Below are positions 1 to 18,319 of a stretch of DNA of 64,000 nt, in pieces (the first letter of the stretch is position 1; the number at the start of each line of letters is the position of its first letter). Origin of the DNA: Microbotryomycetes sp. JL201. Taxonomy: Eukaryota; Basidiomycota; Microbotryomycetes. Below the pieces are notes generated by a model. That model had not been told where the DNA came from. It searched no databases and saw nothing but the letters and a program-made list of their open reading frames with translations. Where the stretch lies: contig JAQYUZ010000002.1 of assembly GCA_033819885.1 (NCBI GenBank), forward strand, positions 310,001-374,000, given 5' to 3'. Made by a program: the position numbers and the translations under genes.

Positions 1-2748
1 AAGTTGACAATAGGGACGAGAGATGGTCTGCCATGGGCGCATTGAAAAGGAAAAGACGTGCGAGCGAGCTGATTAATCAGTGTGATGGATTCGTCTCGAG
101 TCAATTCTTCAGCAAGCGAGAACGGGTCAGTACTTCTGTTCCCCTATATGATTACGGTTTACGATAGACTGACCATCATTGAACATGATGGCGCCACGAC
201 AAGCTTTCGAGTTGATGAGCTCGACGATGATAGATGGGCACTGCCTTAGCACCGTATGCCACGGTACGTTCAAGTCTCGCGGCTGTGGTACAGAGGTGCT
301 TGACGGTAGATTCTGCGCCAATGATCTTACAAAATCTTGCAATAGTCGAGCATCTTTCGACAAGCGTTCTGCAATGATGGCTGGGACGGCCTGAACGTGG
401 ACCTGCACGTAGTCGGTCACAATGTGTGATTCGTCATCGTCCTGGCGTTCTTTGAGGTTGGGCGGTACGTATATATCGACGCCCCATCTGACCAGGGCCT
501 TGGCGTTCGCCATTAATTGGTCCGCTTCATGGGCACTAACGACCACGACTCGACCGTAGTCAAATCCAAGGTCGGTCGATTCCGACGAAAGTCGAGTCAT
601 CCTGGCGCACTCTCCAGCGACGAAAGCGTTGCACAGGTCGCGAAGATACTTTTCAACACGCACACGTTCCGAAGCAGCGTGCTGGTCAATCACGGCCAAC
701 GACTCTTGCTCGATCAACTGATCTGCGCGCTTCTTTGACCGAATCTTGACGAGCAGGAATTTGCGATCGATTTGAGCTATGAACTCGCAACTGGCCAATG
801 AGTCGCTGTCGAACGCTTGACCGAGGCCAACATCGTCTTCCACCAAAGAGTCACACGCCTGCGCTCGCGAGTCGAAGAACGAAGAAATCCTTCCATCCGG
901 CGCGCTTGTCACATGGTGCGAGTTTGTGCGCCACTCCTGTTGCTTGCGAGGACTGCCACTGGTTCTGCCCGACTTGACAGGCTTCAGGCTGCTGATGAAA
1001 GGTTTAGACGCGGCGAAGACTGGATTTGTCCAGTTCTTCATTGCGCAAGTCAGCCCAATGTCTGACGGGCTCGCGTGAAGGATACCCAGTCTCACCGAGA
1101 GCGTGTTCTGGAGCCAACGAGGGGCAGCTGCAGCGTCGTCTGGCAGAGCCTGTTGTCGACGAAGGTTGACAGTGTCGATCAAATCTTGCTTTTCACCCGC
1201 TGTTCTTGGTTGTGCTCGGATTACATAATTGTGTCCCGTGCGCGTTTCGACCGAGGCATGCATGCCTGTCAATGGGTCCGCCCCGTTAACGAGAGCGGAT
1301 GCAGGCGCGCTGGAGTCCACACTGAGTATACTTCCGCTGACCAGCTTGCGTTTCTTAGGGCGCTGCTCCTCCGGAATAGCTTCGTAGGTTTTCGACGGCG
1401 CAGCCGCCTCAACGCTGTGTCCTGGTTGGGCTTGCTTGAAGTGCTCCTCGACCAAAAATGCATTTGCCAGCATTCGCACGAATGACACAACTGACTCCTC
1501 GTCCTGTCAAGAATGAGAGAATGAGCGTAGCGTTCTATGGTTCTGTCAGGGGGACCAACCCTGAATTGCACTGTTCGCTTCTCGGGCTCCAGAGTCACGT
1601 CGACCAGCGCCGTCGGCAGTTCGAGATTGAGCAGAAATATTGGATAGCGTTCGACAGACTTCTGGACACTTTTGATGCCGTTTCGGGTGAAGGAGGGGCC
1701 TGCCAGAAGCGAGCTCGTGTTACCGGAGAAAGAGGACTGTGCGAAGCAATCGTTGATTGTCTTATGAATGACGCAAGGTACGATTGGGTTCGAATTGACG
1801 TCTTGACCTCATGTCAGAGAACAGCATGGGACGGATGTAGGCAGACTTACAAACGAACTGAAACTGCTTCGAAGGAGACGCAGCCTTCGAGAAAAAGCCT
1901 GCTGCGCCTACTGTCCCATCTGCGAGGTCAAACATGCGCACATCCTCGATTCCATTGCGACCCCAAAGCTGCTTCCAACGACCAAGCGCGCCATCGTTTG
2001 AGCTCGCAATCTGGAGAATGCGTTTCGCTCGCGTTTCGCCACTCGATGACGTCGCCGCGCTGTCTGAAAGCGAGAAGCTGATGGTAGGATGCACTAGGGC
2101 AAGAGTTTCGAGTGCCTGCCGACATGAATTGAGCAGATTCTGCTGCGCTGATCTCGTCTTGTACGGCCTGCGCCGGACGGGGTACTGTGGAGGAGACTTG
2201 AATATGACCGCGAGCTCGACATGCTGCTAGAAGGCGCCACTCACCTGCGAGTACATGTCTCTCATCCACACTGTCGTCCCGTGCGAACTCTTGTGGACGC
2301 TTGACGAGCCTTGATGCAGCCTCTCCCCGCCTTTGACGACGAGCGCCACAGTGTCTCTGCCGTCTCGCGTCCGCGTCACGAATTCGAGCACGCCCAGTCC
2401 AGCCAAGCTGGCTAATGCTTCGCCTCTGAACCCGAATGTAGCCGTGTCTGCTTCACTCTTGCTCGTCCAGCCCCGGTCAAAGACGTCTGCGCCTCCTCGC
2501 GCTACCTTGTCGAGCTCATGTAATGCGATGCCGCGTCCGTTGTCGTCGCATTTGATTGTCCACCTGTCCAAGTTGACTGTGCAGTCGATGCGAGTTGCAC
2601 CGGCGTCGATGCTATTGCGCACGAGCTCGAGCAGCGCCGTTGGCACTGACGGTATAACGACCGAGGATCGTAGCAGCGCGGACGTCGATGCAGATAGCTG
2701 TACGATTGGTCGGGCGCCGCTGCGCTTCCTGCCAGGCGATGGCGACAT
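1..2748 (-). CDS. MLH3: DNA mismatch repair MutL homologue MLH3 (partial, C-terminal tip missing)
   Basis: MutL-gamma subunit: with Mlh1 it forms an endonuclease that resolves meiotic crossovers and helps mismatch repair in the nucleus. The first exon (2748 to about 2237) carries the GHKL ATPase with ELVRNSIDAGATRI, DNGRGI and TFGFRGEALASL. The next exon opens with YPVRRRPYKT, the MutL transducer signature. The long third part has a divergent linker, then the metal-binding motif DQHAASERVRVE (DQHAX2EX4E) and ACRGAIMFND. An intron at 107-173 (donor GTCAGT, acceptor CTGAAG) joins FND to ELTRDESITL, leading to FPFQCAHGRPSLVP at the window edge. The endonuclease motifs DQHA, ACR and C-A-HGRP are therefore all present, which separates Mlh3/Pms1 from Mlh1. 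I prefer MLH3 to PMS1 because of the short, divergent linker and the ACRGAIMFND form. The start is the ATG at 2748. Another intron at about 1494-1550 (donor GTTGGT) precedes DEESVVSF. The codons after position 1 lie outside the window. Confidence 0.88.
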
Positions 2749-2912
2749 TGCTCTGAAGGACCAGGACGCCGTGAGGCGCTTGGCTTTGTACTAGCAGGTC
2801 GCAAACGCCTTCGCCGCGCGGACTTTCAAGAAAAGACAATGCCACATTACATGCAAGGACCTGCAAGGATTTGAAGGTACAGAGGAAATAAGGTCACGTG
2901 ACTTTGGGGCTA

Positions 2913-3975
2913 CTAGGGAGCTTGCAGCACCATGTCCATGAACTGCTCGTAGCCAATGTGAATATACCCGTCATTGTCGGTATCCGCCCGCCGGAAAGCT
3001 GAAAAGACGGAAAGAAGGAGAAGGGGAAGAGGAATACGGCGAGAGCACGTCAGAAGCGAACAGATGCAGCATACGAAGTAGCGGATGCAACAGACCATCA
3101 GTCAGTTGCCGAACGGTGACGCAACAGCGCACGAAGCGATCGAACGTGATACCCCTTGGCCCGCTTATGCTTCCTGGCATTTGTTTTGGCGGTACAGGGT
3201 CTTGCAGCACGTTAGCGCCCACTCTTGCCTCGGGCTTCCTTTACAACTCACTATACTTGCGCTGAAGCATGTCTATCAGCCTGGGGGACAAGTTGTAACC
3301 AAATTGTGACAAAGCATGAGATAGTTCTTGACCCTCGATTGTGCCAGAACGGTCCTGGGCAAATAGCGTCAGGTGAAGGCTTCGAGCCTGGGCAATGAGC
3401 ATACCCTATCAAATGTTCTGAAGCAAGTTTGCCACTCCTTGATGTAGCCCCACAACCCTACAAACTCGTTGAAACCGATCGTGCCGCTGCGGTCGGTATC
3501 GAACAAAGCCATGAGCATTTTGATTGTAGAGTCCTCGAACGGAGTCCAATCGCCATTGATCAATGCCTGTTTGAGCTCTTGCTCTGTGATGTGACCCGAG
3601 CGATCGGTGTCTACAGAGCTGAACCACTGCTGCAGCTGCTGCTGATTTGGTGGCGGGGGTGCTTGATTCGGATACCCACTCTGCCCGTACGACTGCTGCC
3701 CATACTGCTGCTGTCCGTATGACTGTTGGCCATACTGCTGCTGGCCGTACGGTTGCTGGTAGTGACCCCCCGGAGCCCCCGGAGGTGGTGCGCCGCCATA
3801 CTGCTGTCCGGCATATTGACCCGATGGTGCTCCTGTGCCATACTGTCCATAGCCTTGGCCTCCTTGTGCAGGGTAGGGTGAGTTGTTGTAGCCTGCAGGA
3901 TGGGTTCCCGGACGTCATCAGCACCGCCAGGAGGTCATTGCTTCGTTCTTACGATTGTGCCACACGCTCACTCAT
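2913..3975 (-). CDS. Penta-EF-hand calcium-binding protein (peflin/ALG-2 type)
   Basis: Cytosolic calcium sensor of the PEF family (ALG-2, peflin, sorcin), which binds partners at ER exit sites and membranes when Ca2+ rises. The N-terminus (about 100 residues) is rich in Gly, Pro, Gln and Tyr with repeated YGQQ units, as in peflin. Five EF-hands follow: [39 protein letters not shown], a degenerate hand around [14 protein letters not shown], and [15 protein letters not shown] near the end. The first coding exon is only ATGA (3972-3975), with donor GTGAGC. It is spliced over a 79-nt intron (3893-3971) to GCTACAAC, giving MSYNNSPYP; the exon-2 frame has a stop just upstream, so a start there is excluded. 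Three further short introns interrupt the EF-hand part. It is divergent from the phosphoesterase at 4433. Family is certain; the exact orthologue (Pef1) is inferred. Confidence 0.87.
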
Positions 3976-4432
3976 TGAATTGCTCGTGCTAGCACTGAGT
4001 GACTTGCACAGTGGTCTATCGCAATGATCCGGCTCCGCCGAGTCGGAGTCAACAAGCTGCAAGGTCCAGGCACGCTCTCTTTCGTCTCGTAGAAAGCTCA
4101 GAGAATGTTGGAAGGATCTACTGTACTACTCAGATTCATTGCATGACAGGTTCGGCGAGGACGGACCTCCTGTTAGACTCGTGTTGAAATCGATCACGTG
4201 CCTTGGCTTGCCCCCCGTCACCCGTCGCTGTTCAGCTGAATTATGTGAGCTCGTGCTGACCAAGTGACCGGCTGCTGGCCCGGCGCACAGTGCGCAACAG
4301 CTCAGGACTCGCTGCGGTCGGAGCTTGGCTCGCTCGCGGCGCCTCAGAGCGGAGACGAAAGACGAATGAAGCGGCTGACAGACTCGATCGACCTTACAGC
4401 TGCTCTCACACGGGACGGAAGGGCGTGCAAGC
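3976..4432. promoter_or_regulatory. Divergent intergenic region
   Basis: A 457-bp gap between two divergently read genes, so it should hold both promoters. I see no RNA gene, repeat or convincing TATA box. Confidence 0.4.
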
Positions 4433-7400
4433 ATGCTCGCGGCGAGGCATGGGTCGGCCGTCGCTCGCCTCTCGTTCGTCGCCGTTGTCGTCGTGTGCTC
4501 CTTCCTTCTCACGGCCAGGTACAAGCTATCACTGCCAGACGATCATCCCTACGGCGGCCCGTCCCAACTTGGGCACCAGGCGGTCAGCCCGAGCCGCCTC
4601 ACGACGCCAGAGCTCGCTCGCTAACCTCGCGCCACTTCTGCTACCTCGACAGTGGGCTTTGACGTTCAAGGCAGGTTCAGCTACTTCTGCTTCATCGAGT
4701 GAGCTCGATGCAGACACGAAAGCGGCCGCAAATTCATCAGCCGGCCTCGACGAATACCTCGACGATTGGGACTCGCAAGATGATCTCTGGGGAATGCCAT
4801 CAGGCGACATGTGGAGCCAACTCAGCACAGAAACGACACCTCTGACCGAGATCACCGTCAAGAGCTGCGTGCTGCCCCCGGGAATGGGCTTTGACACATG
4901 TGCGCCAACAAGCTCCAAAAAGGAGGATGCCGTCAGAGGAGCATGGAAGCGTGTAGAGCGCGATTTGAACAAGCAGATCGGCTTGTACTACCTCTATGTA
5001 TTCTACCGTCAGTCAATTCTGCTACTACGGCTGTGGCCATCTGCTGACGCAAAATTCAAACAGGTCGACTGCTGCCTGGGAGTACCGCCGATGTCATAAC
5101 TAATGTAACGGTCTTGACACATTCTCCGTCCGAGGACGATTTATCAAAGGAGTACGTGTCCTCGTCTTGAAAATGACCGAGAACGCTGACAAGCACCGTT
5201 TGCAGCGGACGCTGGGTCGAGGTCTCGGAGTCGTTACGAACAGGCGTTTGGCCAACGATGCCACCGGCTTACTTGCATTACAAGCTGACGCCACAAGCGG
5301 ATATAATTGCTGCACGTCGAATGACATCGAACGCAGATGCCGGACGGCTTGAGCCGATCACGGAACTCGATGTCGTGTATGGCAGCGATGATGTCAAACC
5401 CCTGCCGGGGTATGTGAAAGCTGCACAGTATATAACTGGCGGCGGAGACGATCCCAAAACGGCGACGACTACAGGAAAAGGAACGCGTCCGGGCTCGGCT
5501 CTTGCCTTCCGCAAGAAACTCGCCGGTTAGAGCACTCTTGTTGATACTTTCAGCATTTCACTGATGCGGTGCCCACGCAGTGAACCCTCATATTCCCAAT
5601 CTTCGCTTTGACACGGCCGGAAACTTTACTATTTTGCAGGTCGCTGACCTACACTTCTCGGTTGGTCCCGGGGCATGCCGAGGCGAGTAGTGTTGACGTC
5701 AAAGTAGATGCGAGAGCTGACAGGCCCTTTGCAGACGTCCCTGGAAGCAAGATGAACGAATGCCAACAACTGGGCGCCGATCGCTATTCACTGAAATGGC
5801 TGGAGGAAGCCCTGGACAAAGTGAAGCCCAGCCTTGTCGTCCTCACAGGAGACCAGTGAGCCGCGTTTTGCGCAATAAATCCGAGTCTGCTGGAAAACAT
5901 CTGACGCGACGCCATCAGAATCAATGGCCAGTCCACTTCCTGGTCGTCTCAGTCCGCCATCATGAAATGGGCGCCCGCGATCTACGAGCGTGGCATCCCG
6001 TGGACGACAGTATTTGGCAATCACGACCAGGAAAAGACAGACTTGGGAGGCAAACAACAAGTCGAACTGATGCAGCACTTGCCATTGTACATTGGCGAAG
6101 ACGGCCCTTCAAATGTCGATGGACACGGGAACTACATGCGTTCGCTTAGGGCCAATGACTCGGATACTGTCTTGACGACGCTGTATTTTCTCGATTCTCA
6201 CGTGAGTGCTGGCAGCCATTTTAGGCAGAGTCGCCGCCTCTAATGTGACTTTGTCCAGGCGAGCGCTCAAGGAGTCCTAAACTTTGGCAAGGGTTACGAC
6301 CATCTCAAAGCCAACCAGTGTGTAGAATGTTTCGCTCGACAAAGAGCCTGCATCTGACATGGTATGTCGTGCCTCTTAGAATCAATTGGTTCAGGGGACG
6401 GTCGTCGCAAGTCAAGCCATTCCCTCGACCATACTCGCCCAAGAACCATGGCCGACCAGAATATGACAATGTAGACGAGCTTGGGTCAAATCCGAATTTG
6501 TCGGAACCGGACGAAGAGGCGGACAGAACCAAGAAGATACGACGGAGGAGAAGGGGAACCACGAGCTGGAAGAGGCAAGACGATGACGAGCAAAGTGCCG
6601 GCTCGACAGACGGTCGGGAAGCATTCGAGAAGCTCAAAGCCGAGCTGGGTGCGGCGGACGAGGACAAGACGGACGACGTAGAGGATGGCAAGTACGGCAT
6701 TGGCAACACAATGCAGCCAAACGACGGATCTCAGGTCGAAAACGAGGACGATGCCAAGGCTGATTTCCAGACCGATGACGAGGCTCCAGACATCAAGGCA
6801 GACGACAGTGAAGCAAGCGTCGAGCAAGGGGACGGGGACGAAGTAACTGTCGATACCAAAGAGTTCAACCCACTGCTGGAAGAAGAGACCAGCGACCGGA
6901 CGCCAACAAAGCTGCCAGTTGGTCCGACAAGGGCTAAACCGCTTGTAGCCAAGCCCAACGCCCTCATGTTCTTCCACATTCCGCTGCAAGAATCTTATAA
7001 GTCACCTATCGACATTGGTAGGGATGGCAACCGCCTTCTCATTGGTGAGCTGCCCCAACTTCAATCCGATGCTCGCTACGTGCGTTGCTGACTTGATTTA
7101 CCGAAGGCAACCGCTACGAAGGCGCTGGTTCGCCGAAGAAGAACAGCGGCTTTTTCAAGCAAGGTGTTGTTGCCCAGAAGGAGCAAGTCAGCTTGGAAGA
7201 GAACGGTCCAGCTGACGGCTGGTGGGACGGCGAGAGCGGGCCAGTCACATTTGGCAGACCTGAAGTCAAGGTCATTTCCAACGGCGTAAGCGTTTTCCCA
7301 CCTTGTGGCTGATCCAAGCTTTGATGTTGACTTTGTTTCCGCTATGCAGCATTGCCACATCTCTGAAGATTGTCGGCGGGTCGATGGCACTTGGCTTTGC

Positions 7401-7632
7401 TTCGGAGGCGGCGGATCGGTACGTCGTGCCATAGCTGGTCTCGGATCTCGGTCACTGACATGTTTGATCACAGTATTCTGGCTACGGCAAGCCGGGTGGA
7501 GACTTTAAGCGAAGGTTTAGGGTCTACTCTTTAGCTGACTACGGAGAAACGATCGAGACATATCACCTCCATGACGACATGAGCATCGTTGATAGGGCTG
7601 TCTTGGTGGGTGAACACGCATTGGGAGATTAG
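4433..7632 (+). CDS. DCR2: DCR2-like metallophosphoesterase (type II membrane protein)
   Basis: Calcineurin-like phosphoesterase of the fungal Dcr2 group; yeast Dcr2 promotes Sic1 destruction and antagonises the unfolded-protein response by dephosphorylating Ire1. The ATG at 4433 is followed by a hydrophobic anchor (about residues 12-27, LSFVAVVVVCSFLL). Metal-site motifs come in order: VADLHFSVGPGACRD, then LTGDQINGQ, then FGNHDQ. A long acidic insert, rich in Asp and Glu, lies at 6440-6900, and HIPLQE and the C-terminal Dcr2 motifs follow. Eleven introns were traced. One, 5683-5734, has a GC donor and joins ACR to DVPGSK. Without it the frame ends at TAG (5688-5690) just after ACRGE, so it is required. 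The stop TAG is at 7630-7632. Identity as Dcr2 family is strong; the substrate is inferred from yeast. Confidence 0.87.
5683..5734 (+). other. GC-AG intron in DCR2
   Basis: The donor is GAG|GCGAGT, the branch-like CTGAC lies about 20 nt before the end, and the acceptor is TTTGCAG. The intron is 52 nt. It splits the D of the metal-site sequence ACRD. The upstream frame hits a stop inside the intron, and the downstream exon uses another frame, so splicing is needed to keep the enzyme intact. No GT donor gives the same join. Confidence 0.85.
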
Positions 7633-7826
7633 GCATACGCATTCTAGACTTGTTATGAGGTTTCACATTTGACAATGCTGTAGATCTGTCACTGTATTCG
7701 AGGACATGTCTAGACCCGTGAATACGGTCCGACTCTACGTTGCAAGCAATTTTCGAATGTGAACAAAGGAGCAGGTGCAAGAAAATCGAAATGAATGCTG
7801 GATACCATGCAATTAGAGACATGAAG

Positions 7827-9364
7827 TTATTCGGCCGCCGTGACTTCAAGCCAGTCGAGACACCGCCTGCCACAACCGCGGTGCAAGATCGGGATTGATC
7901 GAGTGCCGGATGCACTGCCGCCGACGAGGTAAGACTCGGATACCCATTCTATCCGCTCGACGGCTGGACGATAAAATACGCGCTCCTGACCGCCGTGCGC
8001 TGGCGATCGACAAACGTTGCTCAGGGGATCGAACGGCAGTCCCGGAGAAGTCGTAGCGCCGGCGTCCGAGCCTGACGACGCCTGTCGTTGCCTCCGTGAT
8101 CCGTACCATGACGGTGTGGTGACCATGTTCTCGAACGGTGCTTCCAAATGCGTTGGCAGGCTTGCGAGCGCGTCTCGGCCTCGGGCAGCGTCAAATAAGC
8201 CAGACAAGTGCAACGACAAGAAGGAGCGTACGGCAATCTCGTGCAATGACGGGATGGCAAAGTAGACCGTGAGTTGGCCTAGCAATCTGCCAGAAGCCGT
8301 CTCTTGAAACTTGGCCGGCGGTTGTCGGAGTGGATTCGGGTGCAGCGTCAGCCGAGACAGATTCCGCAGATTGAGGATCTCTGCCGGAAGCACCTCGATC
8401 TTGTTACCGGCGAGGCTGAGTTCGACGAGACCAGTCATTCGTCCGAATCCCGCAGGCACGCTCGAGAGCTGGTTCTGCCGCAAAAACAGCATGCGCAAAT
8501 TGCTGAGGGTGAAGAGCGCGGGCGAGATATTGTCGGCGGTGATGGAGTTGTTGTTGAGGTTGATCTGCAAGGGAACAGCCGTCTTTACTGCCTCTGACGT
8601 GAATGCGAGCGATCCAGACGAAGTTCTGCCGAAGTGGCGTTTCCGGGAGGCAGGCTCGTAGCCCTGTCCGAATGCGAGCGGACCAGACTGTGTTCGCCCA
8701 AACGATGCAGGAAGGGACTGATTGAACATGTTCTTGCTGAAAGTTGGCAACTTGCGCATAGTGCCTAGGTCGCACACACAGTCGGGAATGTCGGTGACGC
8801 CTTGGCCGCTACTTATACAGTTAGGCCTGATTAAACATGTTCACGCAACGAGACTCACCTCATGTCGATAATCTCAAGTGCTGAAGCCACCGTTTCGTCA
8901 ACCACCGTGTGCCAATCTAGTCTCACTGTCGATTGACCAGGTCGCGCGCGTTCAAATTCGAGCTGCCAAGTGTCCGCGGGCGGCGCGAACGCATCCGCCA
9001 GCGTTAGGCCTATGGTCGGGCCGGCGAGACCGTCGATCCATGCATCTTCCTCGTCATCCCCGGCTACCTCGCTTGATGTGGTCGAGTTGAAAGCTCGTTC
9101 AGCGAATGCCGGCATCGAAGAGTCGTTCAACTTTGTCGACGCGGGATCGATGCTGCCTTTGTATTTGCGCCCTTTCTCCTCGTCAGGGTGCGACAGCTGC
9201 TTGCCATGATATCCGAATGAAAGCACTGGCTGCGACAACGAGTGCCTTGGGCGCCTGTTCTCCAGGCACCAGTCGACAGACTCGAACGCCTTTGAGAGCG
9301 CCGAGAACGGGGCGGCAGCCTGTTCTGCTGTAGTTGGGCTGGTGGCGTGGATTGTTTGAGCCAT
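7827..9364 (-). CDS. Leucine-rich repeat protein
   Basis: Two exons. Exon 1 (9364 to about 8855) encodes an acidic, poorly conserved N-terminus. A 43-nt-class intron near 8814-8856 joins IIDMS to SGQGVTDIPDC. Exon 2 has four or so typical LRRs: INLNNNSITADNISPAL, LRMLFLRQNQLSSVPAGF, LVELSLAGNKIEVLPAEI and LSRLTLHPNPL. Then comes an unrelated C-terminal region that ends in WLEVTAAE. LRRs form a protein-binding surface; the spacing resembles the SDS22/Ras-suppressor class. In fungi similar proteins with a C-terminal tail are uncharacterised. I cannot assign a function. Start is the ATG at 9364. Confidence 0.75.
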
Positions 9365-9877
9365 GAATATACTTTTGCGACCGTTTTAATTGGCAGCGCG
9401 GTGTGTCAGCGAGGAGCACGGACAGAGGAAGCGGGCTGTGCCACCGGTCCGCAAAGGGCGACGATCGCCTGTGCTGAGCTTGTCATACTCACCAGCAGGA
9501 CAGCCCGTCTCTCTGTCAACAGACGAGATCGAAAAAGTGGGGTCACGTGGCCCGTTGATGTGGGAGTAGGTGAACCGCATTCGGATCAGCCTTCAGGTCA
9601 CGCGCAGTCACTCAACTTTCCGCCTCGCTTATTTGTGCCGTGCGTAGAGGACTCCGCCCTCAGAGATTCTGTTCGCAGGAAAAACTTTCTCTTTGCTCAA
9701 CCTCCCATACATTTTTCGTAGCTTGACAACAGTTTCTGCGTCCAAGTCTGGCCTGCGATAGCTACAAGAACCCCCGGCAACTCCAAAAAACATAAAGATG
9801 ATAGAAGATACGCTCAATAAGGGATCCAATGAGTTCTGCCGAGCAGGCTGAGCGAAAACAAAGCGAGTCAGCCGATC
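9365..9877. other. Intergenic, no supported gene
   Basis: A 513-bp stretch between the start of the LRR gene and the stop of the GT90 gene. A 66-codon open frame on the minus strand begins with TTG and has no clear homology. Nothing else is visible. Confidence 0.4.
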
Positions 9878-11899
9878 GTCAGACTCGTCATTTCGCTACG
9901 AACGAACATGAACGAGTTGTAGCTGGTCGTGTTGCGGAACAGCACAGGCTGAAAAGTCTGCACTTCAGCCCACTTGTGAAACAATCTGAAAATAGTGGTC
10001 AGTCATGAACCTCCGCTGCTCCGAGGAAGACGCACCTCCTCCAATAGCAGTTGATCGACGCCAAGCTCAAGTAGTGTCTGAAGTACTTGAAGCTATTGTC
10101 TGCAATCTGTTCTGCCCGCTTCTCGTCCTTCAACAGCCGGTTCATAGTTGCCGGCAGCTCGTCAAAGTTGTGGCCAGGCGAGATGACCATGTTCTGCTGA
10201 GGAGAGTTCCAATCGTCGTTGAACAAGTGATGGAAATGTTGCAGGTATTGCATCTTGTGTGCGACAATGACTGAGCGACATTGCAAGAGGTACCTACGTT
10301 CCGAGCTCGTGAGTTCCATCGTCAACTTGGTATCGGCGCTTCACACTTACTTGAGGCGCCCGGAATACGCCCAACCTTCCACGTGTCCAAGGTACTTGTA
10401 CATACAATGCTGTCGAGGCGTCATCAGTCCAGGCTCACTGCGTCATGCGCCTCAACCCACCTGCTCAGGCGTCAGCAATGTCTGCATAAGTGCGTCTTTG
10501 TCTCCCCAGTCAATGTCAGCGACGGCTCCTAAGTACGGTCGGAACATGTCAGCTTCTCCGCAGCGGGGGAAAATTAGCAAATTAGCGGAGACTGACCCCA
10601 TTTGAACTTTTTGGCAATGTCGTACAGCTCCTTTCGAATCTCTACCATCATGGCACCGCGCCAGAACAGCTTTGGAATTTTGTCCTGCCATCTTTGCTTG
10701 GACTCGTACTCGAAGCAGTTGTCTTGTACTTCAAGGAAAGAGTTCACGGCCGGCTCAGGCCAAGAGAAGAAGCCATAGTCGGGCATGAGCGTCAGGCTTT
10801 CTTCTTCCTCTTTGCGGCCGAGAACCCAAGGGGCGCCGGCGACGAGACCCGTGTCGCCCGTCATAATCACAAACTCAATGTCCGGAATCGGCTCGCGCGA
10901 CGTGATCAGTGCTTCGTCTGAGACGAGCTCGTCAGTGACTGGGGTCTCAATGAGTCTCAATGGTAACGTACTGATGCTGGCCAACGTGGCCTTTGTTCGA
11001 GTGCCTTGTTGCTCGTCAGAATAGCTTTTGACGTACAACTGCAAGCACGCGCACGTCAGAAATCCTTGATCAAGATTCGGATTCAGAAGGCAAGCGTACC
11101 CTATTGTTGATAATCTGAACGCGAGCCTGTCCGCGTTGTTCTGCTGCGTCGAGGTCGGATAGCTTGACGCCACCCTGTTCTGTCCAGTACTTGACGGTGC
11201 GGTCTACCTCTCTGCTCCGCCGGCCCGTTGTTAGCCGCGTTCTATGGAACAGAGCGAAGCTATCGGGTACGCACTTGTAGAGACCAGGAAAGACATCGTC
11301 ACATTGTGCGTCAGTCAAGTGACGGTCGAGGCCTAACTCGTAGCCTTCGAGCTACCGATCGAGATAGTGTAAGTTGATCAAGCCTGCGCACAGCGTCGAA
11401 GAGCTGGACATACGTGCTGGTTCCACCTGTCGTCCTTTGGTGCGGTCAAGCACATCTGCTCCAAGCTTGAGTACGTACTCGGTCTCTCGCAAACATTCGG
11501 GTGAATGATTCCGCCACTCGAGTCTACGCGAATTGGCCTCTGGCACGATAGAAACACTGCCAGCACGACCAATGGACTCGTGTACGTCCACACGACAATC
11601 AGAAGTGCAACAATTCGCTGCATGAGCGGGCGTCGGTTGGCGTGGTTGGCTGCAGCGGCTGCCATGGCATGTTGGTGCTGCTGCTGCTTGTTTGCGCCGT
11701 ACGCGCCGCCCAGGTCGGGTGAATTGGTAGTCGACGTCGGCAGGGGCGAGAATGAGTAATTGTTGGTCAGAGGTGATGAAATGTTTTCAAACCAGAGCGA
11801 GAGCGAACGCAAGCGCGCGTGCATCCCCTGCGGGATCAAGTTGCCAACCCGCCGCCGCCGCAAATCATTCGCGCCGCCGTCGCCAAGCTGCCCGGACAT
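9878..11899 (-). CDS. GT90 glycosyltransferase (CAP10-like)
   Basis: Golgi type II glycosyltransferase of family GT90; the founding fungal members are Cryptococcus Cap10, needed for capsule, and Cxt1, a beta-1,2-xylosyltransferase. The proposed ATG at 11899 (MSGQLGDGG) is followed by a basic stretch and a membrane anchor, RIVALLIVVWTYTSPLVVLA. The catalytic domain has KLFWRGAMM, VADIDWGDKDALM, then HVEGWAYSGRLKYLLQCRS and VISPGHNFDELP, which are hallmark GT90 (CAP10) blocks. About ten short introns, all GT-AG where traced. The last exon ends MTSLTIG with a stop at 9878-9880. A more upstream in-frame start exists, so the N-terminus is uncertain. The sugar donor and acceptor cannot be read from sequence. 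Confidence 0.85.
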
Positions 11900-12169
11900 T
11901 GTAGCAAGGCACCAGACGGGACGCGCGCCGATGCGTCGTGGTGCCGAGCAACAAAAAGCCAGCCCACGCGGCTCGATCAAACCCCGCGTTAAGCGACCGG
12001 AATCGGAATGCAAGCAAGTAAACATTCTGCATTTCAAATCGCATGGTCACATGAAGGAGAAATGTTTCGGAACAGCAGCATAAAAGACTTTGAGAGAGGC
12101 AGATCAAGCAGGAGTAAGCCCCTATATCCTTGAAGCCGCGGCTCGATTTCGCATCACGGAGATTGTCGT

Positions 12170-18319
<6,150 letters not shown>

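Noticed and set aside
1458-2081. 207-codon plus-strand frame
   Set aside because: It is antisense to MLH3 exons; GC-rich coding DNA often leaves long shadow frames.
5641-5740. Possible frameshift or sequencing error in DCR2
   Set aside because: A GC-AG intron (5683-5734) restores the frame and the conserved motif without any error.
9629-9829. 66-codon minus-strand frame between the LRR and GT90 genes
   Set aside because: It begins with TTG, has no homology I know and no visible splice partners.
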